A stretch of 64,000 nt of DNA from JAJRRS01 sp965230275 (GCA_965230275.1 CBDDKO010000002.1:3100001-3164000); one strand, 5' to 3'; positions 26,344 to 34,761 are shown, numbered from the stretch's first letter. Program-made: numbers and translations. The notes: generated by a model not told the origin, from the letters alone.

Positions 26344-26778
26344 ATGCTTAACACTCCATGTGAAAGGCCGAGCACCGTGACAACTCAGATTCAATTACTA
26401 CCGCCAATCTGCGAGCCACACCTGGCCGCAGCCGTGGCGGTCGGCTGGGGGGAAGGTGGTTTCACGATCGACCTCGACGGATACCCATTCGAGTCGTGGC
26501 AGGACGACAACTACGCCGTCTCGATGATGGGCACCCAGCGACGTTTCCGCACCTGTCCTACGACCAACGTGATCTGGCGTTACGTGGATCACTTCAGGGC
26601 GCGGCTTTGTCTGCCGGGGCATTACCTCGGCGGGTGGATCCACTGTGGCATCTATTACCTGGATGTGAGTCGGGTGGTCCGCGGACGGTCCGTTGCCGAA
26701 ACCCTCGCCCGACACAACGAACAGAAGTCTTTCTACTGCTACACGACCCGCAAGGCGATTTTTACACCCCAGGACTAA
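26344..26778 (+). CDS. Hypothetical protein
   Basis: 144 aa from the ATG at 26344; a GTG at 26377 is an alternative start. Aromatic- and Cys-rich (CPTTNVIWRY, WIHCGIYYLDV, SFYCYTTRK), predicted as mixed alpha/beta. No domain recognised. It precedes the small membrane protein gene by 30 nt on the same strand. Confidence 0.6.
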   Translation: MLNTPCERPSTVTTQIQLLPPICEPHLAAAVAVGWGEGGFTIDLDGYPFESWQDDNYAVSMMGTQRRFRTCPTTNVIWRYVDHFRARLCLPGHYLGGWIHCGIYYLDVSRVVRGRSVAETLARHNEQKSFYCYTTRKAIFTPQD

Positions 26779-26808
26779 GAAACCCCTATCCGGAAAGGAC
26801 AACCCCGC

Positions 26809-26982
26809 ATGGGATGGAATAAACCAACCGAATTCGAATCGCTCATCGATGAAATGGCTGTTTGGTTGCGAGCAGGTTGGCGGCTCGTTGGATTGATAAT
26901 CACCGGGCTTGCCATTTTCTTGACCTTCCACGTTGCCTGGTATGTGGCTGCGGCAGCATCCCGTGGGCTATTTGGACAGTGA
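26809..26982 (+). CDS. Small single-pass membrane protein
   Basis: 57 aa. A charged N-terminal helix is followed by one long hydrophobic segment (LVGLIITGLAIFLTFHVAW, residues about 26-44) and a short tail, so it should sit in the inner membrane with its N-terminus probably cytoplasmic. A GGAAAGGA ribosome binding site lies before the ATG. It lies between the gene at 26344 and the Cys-rich gene at 26990, 7 nt before the latter, consistent with an operon. It may anchor the ATPase complex encoded downstream. Confidence 0.65.
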   Translation: MGWNKPTEFESLIDEMAVWLRAGWRLVGLIITGLAIFLTFHVAWYVAAAASRGLFGQ

Positions 26983-26989
26983 GGCCGGT

Positions 26990-27484
26990 ATGTGTCAACA
27001 CAATCATCCCGATCCAGACCCCCAGCCCATTCGCTTCGTGGCAAGAGCGGTGGAACGCCGTGATCCGGTCACCGGTGAGGTCACGTTGCATCCGGTGTCG
27101 CGCACGGAGATCAAACTCGGAGTTGATGGCGATACCCAGATCTACGAGATCGAGTCACCAACCGATACCTGGGACTGCGGCCACCCCATGACTCGTCAAC
27201 TTGCCGGGCGTTGCGCGGATTCCAGGCAGTTGTGCTGTGATCAGTGTCTGACGTGTTGCGGCGCCCTCGCCGGTAAGGATGGAACCGGGGCACCATCCCA
27301 AGCCACCGACGACGCGTGCGGCAAGCCGATTTCCCGCCAGGCCGCGTACCAGACCGAGGTCAACGGCACGGTGTACCTGTTCTGCAATCACTGCCACCAA
27401 CGTTACGGCCAAAAGCGTAGGCGGCGGACCGCGGCCAGGATGCTGCTCAACTTCTTCTTTCGTTTCGAGGACCAAGACAAGTGA
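26990..27484 (+). CDS. Cys-rich zinc-binding protein
   Basis: 164 aa. Two clusters of metal ligands: a first around residues 64-90 (CGHP, CCDQC, CC) and a second around 118-145 (CGKP, FCNHCHQRYG), each able to hold a zinc. The C-terminus has a basic KRRRRTAAR stretch followed by a hydrophobic MLLNFFFRF segment. The start at 26990 is preferred to 26933 because the shorter version begins 8 nt after the upstream stop and has GAGG nearby. Its stop overlaps the ATPase start (GTGA), so the two are translationally coupled and may be partners. Confidence 0.7.
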   Translation: MCQHNHPDPDPQPIRFVARAVERRDPVTGEVTLHPVSRTEIKLGVDGDTQIYEIESPTDTWDCGHPMTRQLAGRCADSRQLCCDQCLTCCGALAGKDGTGAPSQATDDACGKPISRQAAYQTEVNGTVYLFCNHCHQRYGQKRRRRTAARMLLNFFFRFEDQDK

Positions 27485-28929
27485 CCCGACGAGAACGACA
27501 ACAACACGTTCGCGGAGGCTCTGACCCACAGATCGATGAACTGGTGGCCTACGCCATCCAGGAAGGATTGATGGAAGACGCCTTCGGCCGTTCACAGATG
27601 AATGCCTATTTTCATGGCGCGGTGGATCACTACCTCGTCGCGGAGCTTCAGCAGCGCGTGGGCAATCACCAACGCCACACGCAACTGCACGGCAGCCCCG
27701 AGTTCCGTCGGCCCACCAAACTGAACAACGGTCCGGTTGCACTGGGCGTCACTACCACACCGCCCACGGTCCCGGTACGTGTCCCGCTGTCCGTGTTCGA
27801 GGGTAATACCCTTACGCTCGCAAGCAGCGGTGGGGGAAAGAACTTCGCCGCGGCATTCATCATCGTGCAAATCGCCCCACGCGTTCCGAGCACGTGGCTG
27901 ATCTCGCCCAGCAAGGCGGAGTTCGCCCTGCTTGGCAACGCATACGCACGAGCGGGCTGTGAGTTGATCCATCTGAGTGGCCGCGACCTGAAACTCAACC
28001 CCTTGCAACCCCCTCGGGGCGTTGAGCCGCGGTCCTACGCGGCCCAGGTCGCCGACCTGTTGACATCCGTGTTTGATACACCGCCGGGTGCGGCGCGTCT
28101 GGTCGAGAAGTCCGTGGTGGAAGCGTACAGAGATGCCGGGTGTTTGGACCACTCCGAACCGCGGTACTGGCCGACTCTGCGAGACCTGCGCAACCGCATC
28201 GCCACCAACAAGGAAGCCCACCCGCAAAGCCGTTCTAGCCTGGTTAATGCGCTCGACGCGTTGCTGGCTTCCGCAGGCGAAGTATTTGATTACGCACTCG
28301 GCTGGGACCCGGTCGATCTTGCGGAAGGATTCCACCTGGCACTGAGCCTGGGCGATCTGTCGGTCATGGCTCAGGACCTTGTCTTGAACGACCTGATCTT
28401 GCGGTTGTTCGCCTCGCGTGTCGCGGCAGGTGTCAGCAATCCCGGGATCACCCATTACGTGGTCATCGACGAAGCCAACCGCCTTGCGGGGGCATCGGGT
28501 TCGGGCCGTTGCGCGTTGTCCAACCTGATGCCGGTGGTGCGAGGCATGGGGGTCGCGTTGCACTGTCTCGCCCAAAGTGCGGACCTCCACCCGGCGGTGC
28601 TGTCGAATACTTCCACAAAATTCCTTGGCCGCACTGTCCACTACCCAGACCTCACCAAGATCGGTCGATCGATGGGCCTTACCGAACAGCAGTTGCGTTA
28701 CGCAGCCACCACGCTCAAGCCCGGCCGGTGGATCGTGCAATTGGCCGATTCGGCCATCGGGCGCGAGCCCTTCGAATTGAAAGTCCCCTACGCCGACTTC
28801 ACACGCGTCCAATCCCCACCCCCGCCCCCGCCCCCGGAAGCTGGGGGCGACGGGGCCGCTGTTCATGGCGGATTCCCTGGCGCTACGAACCAACGGCGGC
28901 TACTGGCTCTGCCCACGCATCGCGCTTGA
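27481..28929 (+). CDS. HerA/FtsK/VirD4-like ATPase with altered Walker A
   Basis: 482 aa, GTG start overlapping the previous stop. Residues about 105-420 form the ATPase: ASSGGGKN at 114-121 stands at Walker A but has Asn where Ser/Thr normally coordinates Mg; Walker B HYVVIDEAN (325-333) is intact; ISPSKAEF (141-148) corresponds to the post-Walker-A strand of TraD/HerA proteins. Near residue 450 there is a run of seven prolines encoded by a CCCCCG repeat ending in CCCCCGGAAG. It lacks the C-terminal winged helix and nuclease of the 20.1-kb protein; those two parts are the next two genes. Probably a DNA translocase. Confidence 0.8.
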   Translation: MTRRERQQHVRGGSDPQIDELVAYAIQEGLMEDAFGRSQMNAYFHGAVDHYLVAELQQRVGNHQRHTQLHGSPEFRRPTKLNNGPVALGVTTTPPTVPVRVPLSVFEGNTLTLASSGGGKNFAAAFIIVQIAPRVPSTWLISPSKAEFALLGNAYARAGCELIHLSGRDLKLNPLQPPRGVEPRSYAAQVADLLTSVFDTPPGAARLVEKSVVEAYRDAGCLDHSEPRYWPTLRDLRNRIATNKEAHPQSRSSLVNALDALLASAGEVFDYALGWDPVDLAEGFHLALSLGDLSVMAQDLVLNDLILRLFASRVAAGVSNPGITHYVVIDEANRLAGASGSGRCALSNLMPVVRGMGVALHCLAQSADLHPAVLSNTSTKFLGRTVHYPDLTKIGRSMGLTEQQLRYAATTLKPGRWIVQLADSAIGREPFELKVPYADFTRVQSPPPPPPPEAGGDGAAVHGGFPGATNQRRLLALPTHRA

Positions 28930-28962
28930 ACCATTCCCACGAATCAACCATCGAGACACCCC

Positions 28963-29394
28963 ATGCCCAGTCACAACGCCCAGCAACGACTTGATGCACT
29001 CCCGGTAATCCCCGCCGCTATACCCGATGACGGGAGCGAAGTCCGATCCCACGCATCATCGATGCCAAGCGATCCGGGCAAGGACAGCCCGGCGGATACG
29101 TCGGCTATGCCCCAAACAGCCACAAGCCGGGATGGACGCTCACCTGATGCGGCCCGTTTGACACCCGACGAAGCTCGTTTGCTCCGAGCCGTCCAGAGCA
29201 ACACGGGCCGTAAGGCCGGGGACTACGCCAAGCTCGCCCGGATGGGCGCAAAAAAATGCTCGGACACACGGCTTGAACTGGTCCGCCGAGGCCTGCTCAC
29301 GCAGGAGCCCGTCCAGCTCAAGAGCCGGGGGCGTAACGCCCTGGTGGTCACGCTCACCGACGCCGGACATCGGGCTCTGGAGGCCGCAGTATGA
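28963..29394 (+). CDS. Winged-helix protein (split-off ATPase partner)
   Basis: 143 aa. The first 60 residues are low-complexity and probably disordered. Residues about 65-143 form a winged helix: LTPDEARLLRAVQSN, then GDYAKLARMGAKKCSDTRLE, a recognition helix, then a wing ending VVTLTDAGHRALEA. In position it matches the winged helix that is internal in the 20.1-kb fused protein. Its stop overlaps the start of the nuclease gene (ATGA), so stoichiometric production is likely. Confidence 0.7.
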   Translation: MPSHNAQQRLDALPVIPAAIPDDGSEVRSHASSMPSDPGKDSPADTSAMPQTATSRDGRSPDAARLTPDEARLLRAVQSNTGRKAGDYAKLARMGAKKCSDTRLELVRRGLLTQEPVQLKSRGRNALVVTLTDAGHRALEAAV

Positions 29395-29780
29395 ACAACG
29401 GCCATCTGCATGAATTACTGGCCGACCGGGTGGCGGAGGACCTGCGTCGCTGCGGATTCAAAATCCGCCCTGATGCGGCCGTCCCCGGGGGCTTCGTGGA
29501 CCGCCTGGCAGGACGCGGCCGGATCACCCTCGCGGTCGAGGTCGAACGCAAGCCGGACCGTGTGGTGCAGGACGTACTCAAGGCCGAAGCGATCGGGGCT
29601 GACCTGTTGATCGTCTGCCCCACGCCCCGCACCGTCGCCGCGGCGCGTCGCAAGCTGGACCGATCGGGCCTTGCCCCACACACCCACTTCCGGGGCTTCC
29701 GGGGGCGGAAAGCAATCCGGGTTTGGGTTCTGACGCCTGGGGCTGCCCGGGCCTGGGTTTATGAACGATTCCGGGTTTGA
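29391..29780 (+). CDS. PD-(D/E)XK-like nuclease, stand-alone
   Basis: 129 aa. The layout is that of a small restriction-endonuclease fold: helix (LHELLADRVAEDLRRCGF), GGFVDRLAG with Asp37, then LAVEVERKPD with Glu50 and Glu52, then a helix and a DLLIVCPTP strand. The Asp ... Glu-Val-Glu arrangement and following helix-strand match the C-terminal nuclease of the protein at 20116. It starts inside the stop of the winged-helix gene. The activity is not certain because the usual Lys of the ExK motif is Glu, as in its fused relative. Confidence 0.7.
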   Translation: MNNGHLHELLADRVAEDLRRCGFKIRPDAAVPGGFVDRLAGRGRITLAVEVERKPDRVVQDVLKAEAIGADLLIVCPTPRTVAAARRKLDRSGLAPHTHFRGFRGRKAIRVWVLTPGAARAWVYERFRV

Positions 29781-29860
29781 TTCCGTGCCGGATGACAGAA
29801 CGGAATCGAAACAGAACGGATCGAGAACCACACGTATCTACACCAATAGGAGACTTCACC

Positions 29861-30121
29861 ATGCAGATCCGATGGCCCACCGTCTTCCTCGTCTTGGGGT
29901 CCGGCTTCCTGCTGTGGCTGCTGACTACCGACAACGGTCGGGTCAGCCGCCGTGTCGCCCGGTTGTTCGACGTGGTGATTGATGCCGCGGATCGTGACCC
30001 GCTCTACGCCCTGGCCCTGGTGGCCATGGGGATCATCACGCTATTCGGCATCGCACGGCTTGTGATGGGCTTCAGTCACCATCCACGTCGCAGCCAACGC
30101 CACTCCTCCTGGCGCAATTAG
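29861..30121 (+). CDS. Small two-helix membrane protein
   Basis: 86 aa. Two hydrophobic segments (WPTVFLVLGSGFLLWLL at about 5-21, and LYALALVAMGIITLFGIARL at about 47-66) separated by an Arg-rich loop, with a basic His/Arg tail. An AGGAG lies 8 nt before the ATG at 29861, which decides the start over the longer frame from 29777. With the one-pass protein at 26809 it provides a membrane component to the operon. Confidence 0.65.
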   Translation: MQIRWPTVFLVLGSGFLLWLLTTDNGRVSRRVARLFDVVIDAADRDPLYALALVAMGIITLFGIARLVMGFSHHPRRSQRHSSWRN

Positions 30122-30262
30122 CCCCCCGGCCCCAGGTCCCCTGAGGTTGCCTCAGCACCCTAATAGCCGGACGTAAACAGAGCGGATCCAACTTCACTTG
30201 CCGCCCCATCAAGGATGGGGATGCAAACGGTTAGCCCGACCGACAACGGAGAACGAATCAAG

Positions 30263-31516
30263 ATGAATCTGCTGGATCTCATCGGTACATTCTTGGAACC
30301 GCCACCTACCTCGCGCTACAAGGTCGGTAAGGTGTTGGGAGAGGGTGGGCACGGCAAGGTTTGGCTCGCCACCGACCGGAAATCCGGTGACCAGGTGGTG
30401 CTTAAACGCGTCAGCCCCTCGATCGATCCCGGCCAGCGTGATCGGCTCGAAGCTCGTATGCTCCGGGAAGCGGATCCTGGCTTTCATGACACTTATGTCA
30501 TCACAGCCATCGATCATGGTCATGATTCAGAGGGCCTGTACGTCGTGTTCCCGCTGGCGCCGGGCAAGGACCTGGTAGCCCACGCAGAAGACGGCTGGCT
30601 GGCAGCCGATGAAGAAGCCACGCTAATCGTGACCAAGGTCGCCAAGGGGCTGACCGCGATCCACGACGCGGGCCTGCAACACGGTGACATCAAACCCAAT
30701 AACATCGTTTATGAGCCCTCTTCTCGGTCCGTCCACATCATCGATCTGGGACTGGTCAGTGACCCACACGCCAGCCCGCGTCTGACCCGTCCGGATCAAC
30801 CGCTGGGCACGTTGGCTTTCATCGCGCCGGAATGCATCACATCGCCGTGCCAGCGTGACCCCCGGTCAGACCTTCACGCGTTGGGGTGTGTGCTGTACTG
30901 GCTGTACAGCGGTGAATCACCCTACGAAGCCGCGTCTGAACCCGAGGCGATCCACCGGGTGACTCATGAAGAACCTGTCCCGCTGGAGCATGTCAATCCC
31001 ACTACACCGTCCGTGATGGCGGCGCTGAGCCGGGGCCTGCTCGCCAAACACCCCGAAGACCGGTGGCCCCAGACCGCCCGCGAGGTAGTAGATGTATTGG
31101 AAGGACGGCGGCCCATCGACCCGGACCCATCGGTTGCGAGCCACGCGACGGTGCCCAGATGCCTAGCCTGCGGGTCACCCTGCCCCGACCCACTCCGGTG
31201 CCAGGTGTGTGGCCGGGACATCCTCGACGGCTTATCGCTTCACTGCACCTTCCGCGACGGCCGAACCCGGGACTACCGTGTGCCAATCGGGCGGTACGAG
31301 ATCGGGCGCAACGAGCTCGCCCGGTCCAATCACTGCCTCTCACGCCGCCAGGCCGAGGTCAAGGTGACGGGGTTGGGGTTGTACCTCCGTAACCTGGCTA
31401 CCACGAATCCCACGGTGGTTGACGGCGTCACCGCCGCCGGTGACCGCATGATCTCCGTCTGTTCCCGTCTGCAGTTTGCCGACATCTCCGCCCAGTTGCG
31501 GAGCCTGAATGGCTGA
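30263..31516 (+). CDS. Ser/Thr protein kinase with zinc ribbon and FHA domain
   Basis: 417 aa. The kinase spans residues about 18-285: glycine loop GEGGHGKV (26-33), Lys48, catalytic HGDIKPNN (140-147) and DLG (161-163) in place of DFG. Residue 141 is Gly, not Arg, so it is a non-RD kinase. Residues 300-316 form a four-Cys zinc ribbon and residues about 340-405 an FHA domain (IGRYEIGRN, CLSRRQAEV, NPTVVDG), which binds phosphothreonine. No membrane helix, so cytoplasmic, unlike PknB. The start at 30263 has GGAG 11 nt upstream. Downstream by 36 nt lies a VWA gene; kinase-FHA-VWA groupings are known from phosphorylation-controlled systems. Confidence 0.9.
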   Translation: MNLLDLIGTFLEPPPTSRYKVGKVLGEGGHGKVWLATDRKSGDQVVLKRVSPSIDPGQRDRLEARMLREADPGFHDTYVITAIDHGHDSEGLYVVFPLAPGKDLVAHAEDGWLAADEEATLIVTKVAKGLTAIHDAGLQHGDIKPNNIVYEPSSRSVHIIDLGLVSDPHASPRLTRPDQPLGTLAFIAPECITSPCQRDPRSDLHALGCVLYWLYSGESPYEAASEPEAIHRVTHEEPVPLEHVNPTTPSVMAALSRGLLAKHPEDRWPQTAREVVDVLEGRRPIDPDPSVASHATVPRCLACGSPCPDPLRCQVCGRDILDGLSLHCTFRDGRTRDYRVPIGRYEIGRNELARSNHCLSRRQAEVKVTGLGLYLRNLATTNPTVVDGVTAAGDRMISVCSRLQFADISAQLRSLNG

Positions 31517-31552
31517 CCCTCTTTCCTCTTTCACCCCACAGGAGCCTTGAAG

Positions 31553-32254
31553 ATGCACGACGAATCCCGTTACTTGTCCGACCGACCCCGTGTTCTGGAT
31601 GACCGACCCACATCGCCGTCTCCTCGCAACCACAACTCAAGGGCGCTGACGCGTGGAGGGGCGTCCGGGTCCACGCTCCCCGCCACGAACAGGATCGGGC
31701 ATCAGGTCCTGGTCCTTGATGTTTCGACTTCGATGGGCGGTGCCTGTGACCCCGGGGTGACCAAGCTGGACGCTTTGAAGAAGTCCACCATCACGCTGCT
31801 GGGTGTTCAGGCCCGGCAGCAGACGGGGACGCGCATCACGCTGATCGTGTTTAACAATGATCCGTCTGTAATCTGTGATGCGGTTGTCGACGCCGACGGC
31901 CACCCCCGTCTCGTGAATGCCGTCAAGTCCATGCACGCGGATGGTGGTACCGATATCGCCAAGGCGTTGAAGCTAGCCGGTGACAGCTTTGATCCCGATC
32001 AGTTCGGGGCTAAGCAGCTGACGCTGCTCACCGACGGCGGCCACAACGGCAGCGGTGACCCACGAAAGATCGCCGACGATCAGCGGCTGCGGGGGATCAG
32101 CATCGCCACCATCGGCTTTGGCGACGACGCCGATGAAGCGTTGCTCAAGGACATCGCCACGAAGCAGCGCGGCGTCCCGGCCTACTGGCACGCCCGCGAC
32201 CAGCAGACCTTGTCCAAGTCCCTGACAGACGCCACACGCCCACTGTCACCTTAA
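31553..32254 (+). CDS. VWA-domain protein
   Basis: 233 aa. A disordered 45-residue leader precedes a single von Willebrand A domain with a complete MIDAS: DVSTS at 56-60, Thr133 in GGTD and Asp161 in TDGG. It has no signal peptide or membrane anchor, so it acts inside the cell, probably as a metal-dependent scaffold for the ATPase, kinase or nuclease encoded upstream. AGGAG lies 8 nt before the ATG. It is the last clear gene of the operon; 110 nt of GC-rich repeat-bearing DNA follow. Confidence 0.85.
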   Translation: MHDESRYLSDRPRVLDDRPTSPSPRNHNSRALTRGGASGSTLPATNRIGHQVLVLDVSTSMGGACDPGVTKLDALKKSTITLLGVQARQQTGTRITLIVFNNDPSVICDAVVDADGHPRLVNAVKSMHADGGTDIAKALKLAGDSFDPDQFGAKQLTLLTDGGHNGSGDPRKIADDQRLRGISIATIGFGDDADEALLKDIATKQRGVPAYWHARDQQTLSKSLTDATRPLSP

Positions 32255-32363
32255 GTGACAGTCCCCGGTCGAATGGGCCCCACCCCGTCGGTCACGGCCC
32301 ACCGCCGTGACCGGCCTTACCCCCCCCGGAAGTTACCCCGAAAGTTGGCCCCAGGAAACCCCC

Positions 32364-32552
32364 ATGCGGATCGATGACCTTAGTCCAGAAGAACGTTTCG
32401 AAGAAGTAGCCGCCATCTTCGCCAAGGCCGTCCTGCGCCTCAAACGCCGTTCGTGCCTGCCGGGGGCCGACGATCCACGGGGAACCTCCGAAAGTGCCCC
32501 CGAGGCCTCTGAAAGTCGGCAATTTCTCTCAGAATCTCCGGAATGGACTTGA
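32364..32552 (+). CDS. Small protein of the recombinase module
   Basis: 62 aa. The first 30 residues (DLSPEERFEEVAAIFAKAVLRL) match a short protein that in planctomycetes commonly precedes DUF2924 and serine recombinase genes; this association is from memory. The rest is low-complexity. A start at 32364 is chosen because it gives exactly this conserved N-terminus. Role unknown. Confidence 0.6.
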   Translation: MRIDDLSPEERFEEVAAIFAKAVLRLKRRSCLPGADDPRGTSESAPEASESRQFLSESPEWT

Positions 32553-32670
32553 TGCTTGGCGGTAATCATGGATGTATGTGCAACACAACGGTAACCCCCG
32601 GAAGAGCTTGAGTGGCATACCGCACGTTGCGGTGATCAAGCACAGAACAGGCCCTTGGAGAACGCCCGCG

Positions 32671-33198
32671 ATGGCCCCGAATATCCAACAAGAAGTCGCC
32701 GTCCTGAAGCGCATGACCCCTAAGCAGCTGCGCGAACGGTACGCAGAGGTGTTTGGCGAAACAACCCACAGCGGCAACAAAAACCATCTCGTTAGGAAGC
32801 TGGCTTGGGGTATCCAGGCCAAAGCCGAAGGCGGTATCTCCGAGCGTGCACGACGGCGTGCCGAGGAACTGGCCAAAGGCACGGACATCCGCACCACCAT
32901 GCCCAAAGCTTCGGCGGTTACGTCGCCGGAAGGCTCGGTTCAGTCATCCGCAAACACGGCCACCCATCGTGTGCGGTTTACGAGCGATGAGCGCCTGCCG
33001 ATGCCCGGGGCTGTACTCACCCGGAAGTACAAGGGGCGAACAATCGAGGTGACCGTGCTGGCTGGTGGTTTTTTTGAATATGAGGGGGAGCGTTTTAAGT
33101 CCCTTAGCGGTGTAGCCAAGGCCATCACCGGATCGCACTGCAACGGCTTCGCATTTTTCGGCTTGACAAAACCCAATAAGCAAGGATCGAAAGCGTGA
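32671..33198 (+). CDS. DUF2924-family protein
   Basis: 175 aa. Early helices (EVAVLKRMTPKQLRERYAEVFGE, here split at the P) and HLVRKLAWGIQAKAEGG, then after a linker the beta-rich PMPGAVLTRKYKGR ... VLAGGFFEYEGERFKSLSGVAKAITG segment, are the hallmarks of DUF2924. GGAG lies 10 nt before the ATG. The stop overlaps the GTG start of the recombinase by 4 nt, so they are translationally coupled; it is presumably an accessory factor of that recombinase. Confidence 0.85.
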   Translation: MAPNIQQEVAVLKRMTPKQLRERYAEVFGETTHSGNKNHLVRKLAWGIQAKAEGGISERARRRAEELAKGTDIRTTMPKASAVTSPEGSVQSSANTATHRVRFTSDERLPMPGAVLTRKYKGRTIEVTVLAGGFFEYEGERFKSLSGVAKAITGSHCNGFAFFGLTKPNKQGSKA

Positions 33199-34751
33199 CC
33201 CGAACCGCCTCTAAGACAATCCGCTGCGCGATCTACACCCGCAAGTCTACGGAAGAGGGCTTGGATCTGGACTACAACACGCTCCACGCCCAGCGTGACG
33301 CGGCGGAGGCATTCATCGCCAGCCAGAAAGCAGAAGGCTGGATGTGCCTGCCCGAGCACTACGATGACGGTGGATTCTCCGGCGCGAATCTGGAACGGCC
33401 CGCCCTCCAACGCTTGCTCCGTGATGTGATGGCTGGTGCCGTTGATTGCATCATTGTCTACAAGGTCGACCGTATCACGCGGTCCCTGCTGGACTTCGCC
33501 CAGATCGTAGCGGTACTGGAGAAGCACGGGGTATCGTTCGTCTCCGTCACCCAACAGTTCAACACGACCCATTCGATGGGCCGTTTGACCCTCAACATGC
33601 TGCTTTCCTTCAGTCAGTTCGAGCGTGAGATTATCAGTGAACGCACCCGTGACAAAATCGCCGCCACCCGGCGTAAGGGCCTCTGGACCGGCGGCCAACC
33701 ACCCCTGGGTTATGGTGTCGACCGGTCCAACGGTAGCCCACGCCTGGTCGTGAACCGGGAAGAAGCCGAGCAGGTCAGTGCGATTTTTAAGTTGTACGTC
33801 GAGCTTGGTTCGTTGCTGAAAGTGGTCAAGAAGCTGAACCAACTCAGCTGGCGAACCAAGATCTGGACCACCAAACAAGGCAGACGGATCGGTGGCCGAA
33901 CGTATACCAAGGGCAATCTCTACGGTCTGCTCACCAACGTCCTCTATGCCGGGAAGGTCCGCTACAAAGATGAAGTCCACGTGGGCCGGCACGAAGCGAT
34001 TGTCTCGCCCGAACTCTGGCGAGACGTCCAGGTGTTACTGCAAAATAACGGCCGGGAGGGCCGCTCATCGAGCCGTACTACCAAATGCCCCGCGTTGTTA
34101 CGCGGGCTCTTGTACTGCCACCGCTGCGGCTATGCCATGAGCCCAACCTATACCTCGAAAGGCAACAAGCGCTACCGCTACTACGTGTGCATCAAGGCTC
34201 AGAAACAAGGCCACCAAGCCTGCCCCGGCGCGTCGGTGCCTGCGGCCGAGATTGAGCACTTCGTGGTTGGCGAACTTTTAAAGGTCGCGCGGTCGCCTGA
34301 GTTGGCCCTAGAAACACTGGAACAGGTACGTCGAACAATCGAAGCAGAATCGGAGCAGCTCCGGTCTCAGCGTAAGGCTCTCAGCGATCAGCTCAAACAC
34401 GACCATAAAGCAATCCGCGAGCTGTTGGCAACATCGGAACCATCGGACGACTCTACACAGCAACTCGCCACGCTGCAGGACCGAGCACGAGATGCCGAGC
34501 AGCGGCTGCGTCAAGTAGAACAATCGCTGGCCGAACAGGAACGCCAAGCGGTAGACCCAAACGAGGTGACCAAGGCGTTCGAGCAGATCGATACCCTCTG
34601 GCAGACGCTGAGCACCCAGGAACAGACCCGGACCCTCCAGCTCCTGATCGATCGTGTCCGCTACGACGGTTCCACGGGAGATGAATCGGTGGAGATCACC
34701 TACCGCCCCAGCGGGACCCAGGCCTCACCAATCAACGGAGCGAAGATGTAG
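33195..34751 (+). CDS. Large serine recombinase
   Basis: 518 aa, GTG start. The resolvase-type catalytic domain opens with CAIYTRKSTEEG (nucleophile Ser18) and contains YKVDRITRSLLDFAQ and FSQFEREIISERTRDKIAATRRKG. A recombinase domain follows (WTGGQPPLGYG to NVLYAGKVRYKDE), then a zinc ribbon with CHRC and a distal YVC/CPG pair, and a C-terminal coiled coil (about 365-440). This is the architecture of phage and ICE integrases. It is in a DUF2924 - recombinase - HTH set and probably moves that module or the larger island. Confidence 0.95.
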   Translation: MTRTASKTIRCAIYTRKSTEEGLDLDYNTLHAQRDAAEAFIASQKAEGWMCLPEHYDDGGFSGANLERPALQRLLRDVMAGAVDCIIVYKVDRITRSLLDFAQIVAVLEKHGVSFVSVTQQFNTTHSMGRLTLNMLLSFSQFEREIISERTRDKIAATRRKGLWTGGQPPLGYGVDRSNGSPRLVVNREEAEQVSAIFKLYVELGSLLKVVKKLNQLSWRTKIWTTKQGRRIGGRTYTKGNLYGLLTNVLYAGKVRYKDEVHVGRHEAIVSPELWRDVQVLLQNNGREGRSSSRTTKCPALLRGLLYCHRCGYAMSPTYTSKGNKRYRYYVCIKAQKQGHQACPGASVPAAEIEHFVVGELLKVARSPELALETLEQVRRTIEAESEQLRSQRKALSDQLKHDHKAIRELLATSEPSDDSTQQLATLQDRARDAEQRLRQVEQSLAEQERQAVDPNEVTKAFEQIDTLWQTLSTQEQTRTLQLLIDRVRYDGSTGDESVEITYRPSGTQASPINGAKM

Positions 34752-34761
34752 GAGATGACGC

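Noticed and set aside
27592..28893. 433-codon open frame on the minus strand
   Set aside because: Antisense to the second ATPase gene, Arg/Gln-rich composition, no ribosome binding site; the plus-strand gene has clear ATPase motifs.
32940..33992. 350-codon open frame on the minus strand
   Set aside because: Antisense to the DUF2924 and recombinase genes; no motif and no start signal.
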